Assembly: GCA_903953195.1 (NCBI GenBank)
Contig: CAJBIS010000131.1
Span: forward strand, 1-10,817
Length of the DNA stretch: 10,817 bases
Origin: an uncultured Actinomycetes bacterium
GTDB taxonomy: Bacteria > Actinomycetota > Acidimicrobiia > Acidimicrobiales > Microtrichaceae
Direction of reading: 5' to 3'
Under the pieces are notes generated by a model, which saw nothing but the letters and a program-made list of their open reading frames with translations, was not told the origin of the DNA and made no database searches. This document shows, piece by piece, positions 1 through 7,627 of the stretch (its first letter is position 1; every line of letters begins with the position of its first letter). A program made the translations under genes and the position numbers.

Positions 1-37
1 AAAACCGAACGAGCCCCGGAACACCGGGGCTCGTTCG
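1..37 (-). terminator. Strong intrinsic terminator, displaced from tRNA-Glu
   Basis: A perfect 14-bp stem (6-19 with 24-37) closes a 4-base loop (AACA). On the minus strand it is followed by GG and four T (4-1), so it is a textbook intrinsic terminator for leftward transcription. It lies three bases beyond the position that would be nucleotide 73 of the truncated tRNA-Glu copy. Inference: before integration this was the terminator of the tRNA-Gln/tRNA-Glu transcript, and the element has pushed it about 10 kb away. It may now stop leftward read-through out of the element. Confidence 0.85.
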
Positions 38-41
38 CAGT

Positions 42-81
42 ACCCCCAACGGGATTCGAACCCGTGCCGCCACCTTGAGAG
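42..81. repeat. Left attachment site: 40-bp direct copy of the tRNA-Glu 3' part
   Basis: This stretch is identical over 40 bases to 10034-10073. It contains the anticodon loop, the 3' anticodon strand, the variable region, the T-arm and the 3' acceptor strand of tRNA-Glu through nucleotide 72. The 5' half of a tRNA is absent: identity stops at 82, exactly where the 5' anticodon-stem strand should begin. It is therefore not a functional tRNA but an att half-site left by site-specific integration. The next base outward, T at 41, differs from C at 10033. Confidence 0.95.
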
Positions 82-396
82 TTCGTGCAGGGCCGTCCGG
101 CCGGTGCGGCCGAGTGGTGGATCGTCCGTCCTGCCAGGGTGCGCAGTCCGGGTAGACCGTCGACATCGGCCCCGTCACGCCCCATGGATTACCAAACGGA
201 TTACCAGATGACGGCAAACGATCCTTGCCGGGCGGGGGCCAGAAGCTCGTCGTCCTCGGGCTGGGGCTGGCGCTCAGGCGCGACCCGATCCAGCATCTCA
301 TTCAGCTTCGTTCAGTGCTGGTATGGCTCCACCCTTCTGTGGGATCACACCCTCCACAAACACGGGCTGATTCAGTATCGGACTACGTCCACCCTT
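82..396. other. Left end of the element, no supported gene
   Basis: This 315-base stretch lies between the attachment core and the last gene. It holds the 23-bp arm-type motif (185-207), a small stem-loop (stem 212-217 with 225-230), and an imperfect direct repeat with 60-base spacing (311-338 and 371-398). A 31-codon open frame on the minus strand (201-296) has plausible codons but no clear ribosome binding site and no recognisable motif. Plus-strand open frames here lack coding character. The likely role is attP arm and recombination-protein binding DNA. Confidence 0.6.
185..207. repeat. Arm-type repeat, left copy
   Basis: The block consists of two tandem units of GGATTACCA at 12-base spacing. 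A near-identical 23-base block in the same orientation occurs at 9939-9961, differing only by A to G at 188 and 200. The copies lie 103 bases inside the left core and 72 bases inside the right core. Paired short repeats inside both ends of a tyrosine-integrase element are the usual layout of arm-type sites bound by the integrase N-terminal domain. The binding role is inferred from position and symmetry. Confidence 0.7.
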
Positions 397-591
397 CTAC
401 TTCCGAAGGCGAGCACGTAGGTAGTCGACAAGAATCAAGACGTTCAGCACAACGGCAACCGTCACGATTACGATCACTCGATCAGAGCCGAGCATTGAGC
501 GGCCGAACGCCACGACTAATGCGGCGACTCCCAGTATCGCAGTCGACGCCACTCGCCGCGAGACTATGCGTGTTTCGGACTCTTTAGCCAC
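397..591 (-). CDS. Small two-helix membrane protein, candidate immunity partner of the Rhs tail
   Basis: From the GTG at 591 this encodes 64 residues. A short basic N-terminus (R8, R12, R13) leads into a first hydrophobic helix at about 14-30, a short charged loop (R31, D37, R38), a second helix at about 38-55, and a basic end RARLRK. I recognise no family. The GTG overlaps the TAA stop of the Rhs gene (584-586) by eight bases, which suggests translational coupling. A TTG at 630 in the same frame would give 77 residues and a 47-base overlap. Neither start has a clean ribosome binding site: a GGGG run lies 12 bases before the GTG, a GGTGG about 11 before the TTG. In polymorphic toxin loci the gene just downstream of the toxin tail normally encodes its immunity protein, and a membrane protein is expected when the toxin acts on membranes. 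Alternatives are a membrane chaperone or an unrelated small protein. Confidence 0.6.
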   Translation of the reverse strand: MAKESETRIVSRRVASTAILGVAALVVAFGRSMLGSDRVIVIVTVAVVLNVLILVDYLRARLRK

Positions 592-946
592 AGCTACTTT
601 TGGCCCCTTTTCCAGTATCGATTCCCCCAATCACTGCAAATCCACCGCCGATCACTCTGCCCACGATTGCCGGACCACCGCCTGCGGCCAACGCAGCGCC
701 GCCCATCCAGCCAAAGAAGCCGAGTATCCCGGCCGTGAAGGCGTTCACGATCGCCCCGTCGGTATTGCCGACGGCAAGAGGAGCGGCAATGCCAAGAGCA
801 GCGCCTCCAAGACCGAGCGCTAGCGCTGTTCCGCCCGAGGCAATCACTGCCCCAATCCCGAGCGCGATCGACCCTCCCAGAAGGATGAGGCACTGATTCT
901 TGGGTTTACTCAGGAATCGCCCGATATCGTCGAAGATCCACCATTT
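584..946 (-). other. Variable C-terminal tail of the Rhs protein, membrane-active candidate
   Basis: This is the 120-residue tail following the DLTG core motif. An amphipathic start (KWWIFDDIGRFLSKPKNQ) leads into hydrophobic, glycine-patterned stretches at tail residues 19-60, 64-80 and 82-108, then a short hydrophilic end (DTGKGAKSSCG). No nuclease, deaminase, ADP-ribosyltransferase or peptidase motif is visible. Base composition on the plus strand switches from G-rich in the adjacent core to C-rich in the tail, largely because Thr/Pro codons give way to Gly/Ala codons. In the family, sequence after this motif is the exchangeable toxin part. Pore formation is inferred from hydropathy alone; a membrane anchor is the main alternative. 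Confidence 0.6.
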
Positions 947-3900
947 CCCCGTGAGGTCGGTTCCGTTGATGGGGTCTCCGTGGCCGTAGGTGTAGTCGTT
1001 GGCGCAGCCACCTTCGATGGGGTCGATGGAGAGGAATCGTCCCCAGTTGGGGTTGTAGAGCCGGGCGCCCATCTGGATGATGCCGGTGGCGAAGGGGCTG
1101 ACGGGTTGTTCTTGGAGTTTTCCGTGTTGGCCGAGGTAGGTGGGTTCGAGTTCGCCGGTGAGGGTGTCGGGTCGTGTTGGGCCGGTGTTGCCGTCGGGGT
1201 CGTAGGTGATGGTGGGGCCGAGTTTGGTGCCGGTGTTGTTGGCGGTGGCGATGATGTCGCCGTGGAGGTTGGGGTAGGACCAGCGGGTGCCGTCGGGGCG
1301 TTCGTTGCGGATGACGCCGCCTGGGAGGGAGATGGCCTTGTCGAGGATGGCGTTGTTCTGGTCGGTGATGATGGCGGGGGCGTCGGTTGGGCCGGCATAG
1401 CGGTAGCGGGTGGTGGTTCGGGTGAGGTTGATGGTGATGCTGCGGTGATGTCCGGCCGCGGCCGTTGACGTGGTGGCGGTGGCGGCAGGGACGGTGCCTG
1501 CTGCGGTTCGGGTCTGTGTGAAGACGTGGTGGGCGACGGTGGTGGCGGTGACGTCGAGGTGTTCGTAGGTCCCGGCGGGTGGTGTCGCGGTGACCGCAGC
1601 GTTGAGGGACTCGATCCGCAGGGCGAGGCGTCCTTCGCCTCCCGCGTTGACGGCCGGGAAGTCCTGGCTGGTCGTGGGCGCCGTGGGGGAGGCGAGGGTG
1701 GTGTTGTCGATCGGGTTGGCGGGGTCGGCGCCGATGATGGCCATGACTGCGACGGCGGCGGTGGTGGACGCGGAGAACGTGATGGGCCACATGGTGGTGT
1801 CGCCCGAGGGCGAGGTGCGCCGCCAGATGTACTGGTTGACGGCACCGGTTGTCGTGGCGGCGACGTTGGTCCAGCCGCTGGGCGGGGTGGTGGTGGTCCC
1901 GGTCGGGAGGGTGACGACGGCGAGGAGGAGGGTCTGGTCAGGGAGCCCGGACGGCTTGTAGAGCATGCCGCTCGTTGTGGGGCTGGTGTAGCCGACGCTG
2001 AGGGTCCTGGGGGGGTCGACGGTGCCGTAGGAGCGGCGTTCGATGATGCGGTCGGCGGGGTCTCGGCTGTAGAGGACTGCTTGCCGTTCACGCACGGCGT
2101 TGGTCTGTCGGTTGGCGCCGTCGTAGCCGAGCGTTTCGCCGAGGTGGCTGGTGGTGTTGCCGTAGTCGTCGTAGCCGATGAGCTCCGAGCCTGCTGAGAG
2201 GAGCCGATCGGCGTTGTCGTAGCAGAACAGGGTGGCGCCGTCGCCTTCGTTGTAGACCTGTCGGATCGACTCGCGGTTGGTGTTCTTGCCGGCGTTCTGG
2301 TTGCCGTTGCACCCAGCGAACGGTGTGTCGTTGAACCCGTAGGAGAGCCAGTGGTCGGCCCGGGCGGCGGCGACGAGCCGACCGGCGCCGTCGTAGAGGT
2401 AGTTCGGGCCGCTCGGGTTGAAGTCCACAAGCGCCGAGGCGCCGGTGTCGGTCAGCTGATCAGTGACTCGCCCACCGAGTGATCGGGTGACGTCGTCGCC
2501 GGCGATCAGGGTCGAGCCGGGCCCGGTGTAGCTGCTGGTCTTGGCTCGGCCGAGGGCGTCGAACCCGAACGACGCCGTGGTGGAGTTTCCGTAGCCCACG
2601 CCGGAGAGCCGGCCGGCGGTGTCGTAGGAGTTGTCGGCAACCGTGACGGAGTTGAGCTTCGTGAGGTCCGGGCGTCCGGTGCCGGTCTCGTAGGTGGAGG
2701 TCGTGGTGCCGTTCGGTCCGGTGGTTGTGGTGACGCGGCCGAGTGCGTCGTAAGTCGTGGTCGTGGTGGCGTTCTGGGCGTCGGTGTAGGAGGTGATCCG
2801 GCCGATGAGGTCATATGCGACTGCGATCGACCCCGAGGAGTCGGTTTGTGACACGATGAGTGGGTTGGCGGCGACGGCGTAGCTGTAGGTGATCGTCCTA
2901 GCCGGCTCCGGGCCTCGTGCCGGGACGGTCTTCTGGGTGGGCCGCCCGCGGGTGTCGAAGCTGGTGCAGGTCCAGCCGGTCGACGAGACGAGTGTTTGGG
3001 TGGCGGAGCGGGTGCCGACGGTTCGTCCGGCCGAGTCGTAGAGGTACTGCTCGACCCGAGGTTCTTGGGGTCCACCGGTTCCGTCGGGGTCCGGGAAGGT
3101 GCGTTGTTTGAGCTGGCTGCGCTGATCGACCGCAGAAGCCAGTCCGCAGGTGTTCGTGAGTGGCGCCTCGCTCTGGCCGTAGTAGGCGTACGAGTTCGTG
3201 GTGAGCCCCGGGGACGTCCGGGCCGTGCGGCGCAGCAACGACGTCGCGCCGGGCGGCTCGTAGGTGGTCGTTTCCCGGAGGTTCTGGCCGGCGGGGTCCT
3301 TGGTGCTCGCGGTCTGGAGCTTGTGGTAGGGGCGGATGCCTGTGGCGTCGTCGCGGTACTCGAAGGTCGTGACTCGCCCGTCGGGGTCCGTTGTCGAGGT
3401 GGTCAGGCCATACCCGGGCGCGAGATTCGAACCGGGAACTATCGCCTGGCTCTGTCCTGGTGGCTGCCACCGCAGGATGACACTCCTGGTCGTCGCATTC
3501 GCAGAAGGGGCGTAGTCGAGCCGAACGGAGTGGGCACCCTCCGCCAGAGTGAGGTTGAACGCAAGAAATCCGAACGGGTTGTCGGGAAAATCCGCGGCGA
3601 GTGTTCCGTCGATGAACACCTTGGTCGGTCCACTGGACTGGAGCTCGAAGCCGTAGGCGCCGGTGGTCGGGGCGTTCAGGGTGCCGACCGACCGCAGCGA
3701 CCACGAGTTGTCGGTGCCCACCGGCGGCGACGTCCAGGACCCGAAGAGTGACCCGCTCGGCGCGGTCAGCCCGAGGGTCTGGGCGCCGACCGGACCGGTC
3801 CGGTTCGGCGTGTCCCAGTACCTAGTCGCAAGCCCGCTGAGGCCTTCGTCGTAGCCGGTGTGGGTGTGGGGGATCTGCGTCGTCGCCTGTGGAAGCCCTT

Positions 3901-6900
3901 CCGGGGTGAACAGTGACGCCGGCGCAGGGCCCCATTGATCGGTGGCACGGCCGGCGTGGTCGTACAGGGTCGTGGTTCGCAGCCCCGCCGGATCCACGGT
4001 GGAGAACACCTTGTTGAACGCGTCGTTCCAGGCGGTGGTCGAGGTCCGTCCGGCGGCGTCGACTTCTTCGACGATCCGGCCACGGGCGTCGTATCGGGTC
4101 TTGCGGTAGAACCCGGAGGTGGGCACGAATCCTTCGTTCGTCGAACACGAGCCGAGCACACCACCGCAGATCTGCTCGGTCGTCTCCCCCACCCCGTACA
4201 CATAGGTGTGTCTGGTCCGGACCGCGGTCGCCGTTGCTGCCGGAGCAACGATCTCCACCGGGGAGATCGACCCGGACGGCCCGGACGCCCACAGAATCGA
4301 CGTGCGAGTGGTGGCGTTGCTCGTGCGGACACCTGCCGCGACGGCGTCGTTCGCCAACGGATCGCGCACCGCGACGAGGTTGTCTGATCCGTTCCACGAG
4401 AAGTCGTAGCGTTCATCGCCTCGGGCGATGATGGTGGCGATCCGGCCCGTCGTGTAGACGATGGTGGTCTGGTTGTCGTCCCAGTACTTGATGCGACACA
4501 GCAGCCCTGTCGGCGCGCTGGTGGCAGGGGCCGCGGCGCATTCCGGGTCGCCGCCGTAGAAGAACCGGACGGAACGCTTGGCCGCTGGAAGCGCCGGGTT
4601 CGACGCCCTGTCCGTGATCGCGGACAGTCGACCGTTCGTGTACGAGTAGCTGAACGTCGACGGGTTGACGGGATCCAGCGGCGACACGACCGCGGTGAGG
4701 CGACCTGCAGGGTCGTAGGTGTACTGCAGGCCGTCCTCGATCTGATAGCCGCCACCAGGGGCTGCGGACAGGATCGCGGTGGACTCGCCAGGGGCGTCGT
4801 AGCCAGCCGAGTTTCGGAGGAACTCGAGGCTGGATCCGTCCCCCGCGATGGCTGTGACTGATGGACCGTTGTCGCGGAGTCGCAGCCACCGGACAGTCGG
4901 GGCGTCAGTCGCCAGCGTCCATCCGGGCGGCAGGGTCGTCGGGTTCGTCGTCAACCAGTCGGACGGGATCTCCGCGATCGTGGCGTCCGGATCCGCAGCG
5001 CTGGCGTCCCGGACATACAGCCGGATGGAGGCGTCACCGCCGGTTCCGTGCCAGTACTCGACACTGACAGGTGTCGCTGTGCTCGTGGACGAGACCGATG
5101 TCGACCACCAGGGGCCTGGTTGACCGGCCCACGATTGCGGCGGTGTCACCACCTGACCGTTGATGCTGATCCTGCTGCCCTGCTGAGTCGTGCCGCCGGG
5201 GCCGGTGACAGCCGCGACCTGCCACGAGGTGCCGGTAGGCAGGCGAACGAACCCGGTCCAGCGGGCCAGCATGTGGACCGGTTGGAGGTCACCGATCGGC
5301 TTGGACGACGCCCAATCGAACGCGACGACGGGGTCAACACGCTCACCGACGAGCGGGTCGTCGAAGGCCTTGTCCTGGTCGACGTCTTGGAAGTACTCGC
5401 CGCGCAGGCCCTCATCGCCGCGGGCCAGGCTGTTGTAGGTGAAGGTGGGCGTGATCGCGCCGGCGACCCCGGTGACGGTGTGGCCTTCGACGGATGCGGC
5501 AAGGTTCCCCGACGCCGTGTTGACCTGCAGCTTTGTCACCCCGGTCCCGGGCGAGGGCGCCGGAACCGTCGCCGAGTCGTCCGACTCTCCCCACAGCTTC
5601 GACGTGGGAGCAGGTCCTCCCGCGCCCAAGTTGAGATCCACCTTGAACGAAACGGGTGGGCCTTCCGACGGCGCGAGCGACGACGTCGATGTGAGTACTC
5701 GAGTCGAGTACGTCGTGTTGTCATCCAACGAGCCATCCGGGACACGCCACTGCGGGTCCTCAACCCAACCGGAGGTGATCACGGCCCCTGATCCCGCCGC
5801 CGGCCCGCTGGAGACTTCGAACTTGTAGCGGATCGGGTCCGGGTTGTTGCTCTGGATCGGAGCTGCGGTCAGCAGCGGGGTCCGGGTACCGACCGTTCCA
5901 CCGGCGGCCGGAGAGGTCACCGTGGTCGGCGTCGCAGGCTCTGCGATGTCCAACAGGAGGGTGACGCTGAACCGTTCGAGATGCTCGCCCGTTTCAAGTC
6001 CGGTGATGCCGAACGTACCGGATGGCTGGCCGTTGAGGAACCAGAGCGCTGCCCAGCTCGTGACGTCGACCCAGACTGGATCAGTTCGATTCTGGAACAC
6101 ATGGGTGGCGAACGGCTGCCCTCCAGGGGCAGCTCCTGCGAATGACTGCGTCGCCGGGGCGTGAAAGGCGACCGTGTAGGGAAGCGGCATGTTGTCGCTC
6201 GCCAACGGCTGCACGATCAGGTAGGCGTTCTCGACCTTGTAGGTGGGCGACCACTGCCCGAGCCCGTCGAATCGGGGTGCTCCACGCCATGTTTCGCCGG
6301 TCGTGTCCCGGCCCAACAGGATGTGGTCTCCCCACCAGAGTGGGTGTGCGCTGTTGTACTGGTTGTTCAGGCTGCTGAACGCTGTCGCAGCTGCCAGATC
6401 CGGGAAGACGATATCGGGATCGACTTGGAGCGGAAACGCATCCGGGCTCTGCCGCTTGAGCCACTCAGGGTCCATGGTCAGGACGATGTCCGACCCACTG
6501 GTCGTGGTCAGCGACACGAAGAAGGGTGCCTCTGGGATCTCCTTGCCGGCGGCGTCCTTCACCACCGGCAGAGGCACGACCGCGACCGCCTTGTCCGAAC
6601 CGGGCTCTCGCAGCTCCAGGGCGTTCCCCGTGGCCGGCTCCACTCGGGCTGCCGCCAGTCCCGCCAACGAGAACTCCAGCCTGCTCGGGACGTCGGGCGT
6701 CTCGACGAGCGCCGTTTCGCGGACCCCGGCAAGGTGCACGTCGTAGCGAAGCGAGATACCGGGCCACACGTCGCGATAGACGATCCCACCGGACTCCGTC
6801 GAGACCCGATCCGGAACCGCCCCGTCGACCGGGCTGAACGACACCGCCGGAACACCCGGACGGTCAAGCGTCACCGCGACTGGAGAGCCTGCGCCCGAGA

Positions 6901-7321
6901 AATGCGCCTCCCCATCCAGAAGATCGGCTCGGTACCCCCGACCATCCTCCACAACCGAAGTGTCCAGATCCTCGAAGCCATCGACGCCAGCCTTCGCATT
7001 CGGAACCGGCGACACCTCAAGACGACGGCGACCTTCCCCCGTCACGGTCGACCTGATCGTCGCCGACCGCTCTGCCACCGCCTCAGGTCCCTCCACTTCC
7101 GATACAGGTATCAGTCCCGGCTCCCCAGGCGAGAAGGCCGGCCCAGGAATCGAGAGGTCCCCGGCGACCGGCGGTTCCGACTCAAGAGGATCGAGAGCAA
7201 CCGGCGATACCTCCCCGATCTCGTCCGACCCGGAGGCCTGGGCACCAGCCGATGGCGCTCCCAGACCGATCAGCAGGACAACGAGCGCGACAGACCACGC
7301 CCGAATAGCAATCGCTGCCAT
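584..7321 (-). CDS. Secreted giant Rhs/YD-repeat protein with PA14 domains and hydrophobic C-terminal tail
   Basis: The gene encodes about 2,245 residues from the ATG at 7321, preceded by GGTAAGGGG; ATGs at 7339 and 7381 are in frame but lack a ribosome binding site. Residues 1-29 are a Sec signal peptide with AQA before the likely cleavage site. Next come an N-terminal region of Gram-positive YD-repeat surface proteins (YRDVWPGISLRYDV near 185), a beta-rich module at 305-457, an Fn3-like module at 460-565 and a PA14-like domain at 637-770. About sixteen YD repeats follow (e.g. YTYDPAGRLTAV near 870). They are interrupted by a second PA14-like domain at 1159-1303 and a beta-sandwich-like insert at 1764-1967. 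The Rhs core ends with D2100 and D2122, 22 residues apart as in self-cleaving Rhs/TcC shells, then DLTG. Residues 2126-2245 are a glycine-rich hydrophobic tail. Inferred role: exported toxin capsule or adhesin; no sortase motif is seen. Confidence 0.93.
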   Translation of the reverse strand: MAAIAIRAWSVALVVLLIGLGAPSAGAQASGSDEIGEVSPVALDPLESEPPVAGDLSIPGPAFSPGEPGLIPVSEVEGPEAVAERSATIRSTVTGEGRRRLEVSPVPNAKAGVDGFEDLDTSVVEDGRGYRADLLDGEAHFSGAGSPVAVTLDRPGVPAVSFSPVDGAVPDRVSTESGGIVYRDVWPGISLRYDVHLAGVRETALVETPDVPSRLEFSLAGLAAARVEPATGNALELREPGSDKAVAVVPLPVVKDAAGKEIPEAPFFVSLTTTSGSDIVLTMDPEWLKRQSPDAFPLQVDPDIVFPDLAAATAFSSLNNQYNSAHPLWWGDHILLGRDTTGETWRGAPRFDGLGQWSPTYKVENAYLIVQPLASDNMPLPYTVAFHAPATQSFAGAAPGGQPFATHVFQNRTDPVWVDVTSWAALWFLNGQPSGTFGITGLETGEHLERFSVTLLLDIAEPATPTTVTSPAAGGTVGTRTPLLTAAPIQSNNPDPIRYKFEVSSGPAAGSGAVITSGWVEDPQWRVPDGSLDDNTTYSTRVLTSTSSLAPSEGPPVSFKVDLNLGAGGPAPTSKLWGESDDSATVPAPSPGTGVTKLQVNTASGNLAASVEGHTVTGVAGAITPTFTYNSLARGDEGLRGEYFQDVDQDKAFDDPLVGERVDPVVAFDWASSKPIGDLQPVHMLARWTGFVRLPTGTSWQVAAVTGPGGTTQQGSRISINGQVVTPPQSWAGQPGPWWSTSVSSTSTATPVSVEYWHGTGGDASIRLYVRDASAADPDATIAEIPSDWLTTNPTTLPPGWTLATDAPTVRWLRLRDNGPSVTAIAGDGSSLEFLRNSAGYDAPGESTAILSAAPGGGYQIEDGLQYTYDPAGRLTAVVSPLDPVNPSTFSYSYTNGRLSAITDRASNPALPAAKRSVRFFYGGDPECAAAPATSAPTGLLCRIKYWDDNQTTIVYTTGRIATIIARGDERYDFSWNGSDNLVAVRDPLANDAVAAGVRTSNATTRTSILWASGPSGSISPVEIVAPAATATAVRTRHTYVYGVGETTEQICGGVLGSCSTNEGFVPTSGFYRKTRYDARGRIVEEVDAAGRTSTTAWNDAFNKVFSTVDPAGLRTTTLYDHAGRATDQWGPAPASLFTPEGLPQATTQIPHTHTGYDEGLSGLATRYWDTPNRTGPVGAQTLGLTAPSGSLFGSWTSPPVGTDNSWSLRSVGTLNAPTTGAYGFELQSSGPTKVFIDGTLAADFPDNPFGFLAFNLTLAEGAHSVRLDYAPSANATTRSVILRWQPPGQSQAIVPGSNLAPGYGLTTSTTDPDGRVTTFEYRDDATGIRPYHKLQTASTKDPAGQNLRETTTYEPPGATSLLRRTARTSPGLTTNSYAYYGQSEAPLTNTCGLASAVDQRSQLKQRTFPDPDGTGGPQEPRVEQYLYDSAGRTVGTRSATQTLVSSTGWTCTSFDTRGRPTQKTVPARGPEPARTITYSYAVAANPLIVSQTDSSGSIAVAYDLIGRITSYTDAQNATTTTTYDALGRVTTTTGPNGTTTSTYETGTGRPDLTKLNSVTVADNSYDTAGRLSGVGYGNSTTASFGFDALGRAKTSSYTGPGSTLIAGDDVTRSLGGRVTDQLTDTGASALVDFNPSGPNYLYDGAGRLVAAARADHWLSYGFNDTPFAGCNGNQNAGKNTNRESIRQVYNEGDGATLFCYDNADRLLSAGSELIGYDDYGNTTSHLGETLGYDGANRQTNAVRERQAVLYSRDPADRIIERRSYGTVDPPRTLSVGYTSPTTSGMLYKPSGLPDQTLLLAVVTLPTGTTTTPPSGWTNVAATTTGAVNQYIWRRTSPSGDTTMWPITFSASTTAAVAVMAIIGADPANPIDNTTLASPTAPTTSQDFPAVNAGGEGRLALRIESLNAAVTATPPAGTYEHLDVTATTVAHHVFTQTRTAAGTVPAATATTSTAAAGHHRSITINLTRTTTRYRYAGPTDAPAIITDQNNAILDKAISLPGGVIRNERPDGTRWSYPNLHGDIIATANNTGTKLGPTITYDPDGNTGPTRPDTLTGELEPTYLGQHGKLQEQPVSPFATGIIQMGARLYNPNWGRFLSIDPIEGGCANDYTYGHGDPINGTDLTGKWWIFDDIGRFLSKPKNQCLILLGGSIALGIGAVIASGGTALALGLGGAALGIAAPLAVGNTDGAIVNAFTAGILGFFGWMGGAALAAGGGPAIVGRVIGGGFAVIGGIDTGKGAKSSCG

Positions 7322-7627
7322 CTTCCCCTTACCACCCATACGACGAGCCGAACCCAATACACACGAGCCCGCAAGGACCATCAGATGGCGATCGAATGAC
7401 TATGCGATGAACAATCCTGCCGGACTCGGTCTGGACGTCTGCCGGGCTTGCGGACACCGGACCTGAAGCGACGCAGCTCACGTTCTCGTCCCTGACCACG
7501 CAGGAAACCGGTCCCGTGGACATCCTGACCACCGTCGGCGGCAGCAGCCGCAATAAAGCCGTGCCGCCGCATCGCACGGTGGCATCAGCCCACGTCGCCC
7601 GCAGGGCGGGTCACATCGCTGGAGCGC
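7322..7627. other. Region upstream of the Rhs gene, no supported gene
   Basis: About 306 bases separate the Rhs start from the upstream minus-strand gene, and the Rhs promoter is expected here. I see no convincing -35/-10 pair. Two hairpins lie just after the upstream stop codon: a 5-bp stem with 3-base loop at 7596-7608, and a 7-bp stem (one G-U pair) with 7-base loop at 7563-7583 that is followed on the minus strand by ACGGCTTT. The second could be a weak terminator for the upstream gene. A 63-codon open frame (7381-7572, minus) overlaps the upstream-most Rhs ATG as TGATG but lacks a ribosome binding site and coding bias. Confidence 0.5.
7563..7583 (-). terminator. Possible weak terminator after the coiled-coil gene
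   Basis: GCCACCG pairs with CGGCGGC around a 7-base loop on the minus strand, about 45 bases after the stop codon of the coiled-coil gene. The T-tract is poor (CTTTATTG), so this is only a candidate for separating the integration module from the Rhs transcript. Confidence 0.25.

Noticed and set aside
42..81. A second tRNA-Glu gene at the left end
   Set aside because: Only the part from the anticodon loop to the 3' acceptor strand is present. There is no D-arm or 5' acceptor, so it is an attachment-site remnant.
980..2197. Gly/Val-rich plus-strand frames, possibly PE-PGRS-like
   Set aside because: They are the complement of Thr/Pro/His codons of the Rhs core, without a start signal or N-terminal domain.
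906..2430. Long minus-strand frames rich in Arg/His/Pro or Thr/Ser/Pro in the Rhs region
   Set aside because: They are shifted readings of the repetitive YD-repeat codons. The Rhs frame is uninterrupted and explains the sequence.
584..7321. Rhs as part of a type VI secretion system
   Set aside because: The protein has a Sec signal peptide and Gram-positive-type N-terminal modules. There is no PAAR domain and no VgrG or EagR gene nearby.
6161..7399. A 412-codon plus-strand frame
   Set aside because: It lies opposite the N-terminal part of the Rhs gene, is Arg/Pro/His-rich as antisense frames in GC-rich DNA are, and carries no domain pattern.
7381..7572. A 63-codon minus-strand frame ending TGATG on the most upstream Rhs ATG
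   Set aside because: It has no ribosome binding site, weak third-position G/C bias and no recognisable motif. The Rhs start that fits the signal peptide and a ribosome binding site is further downstream at 7321.
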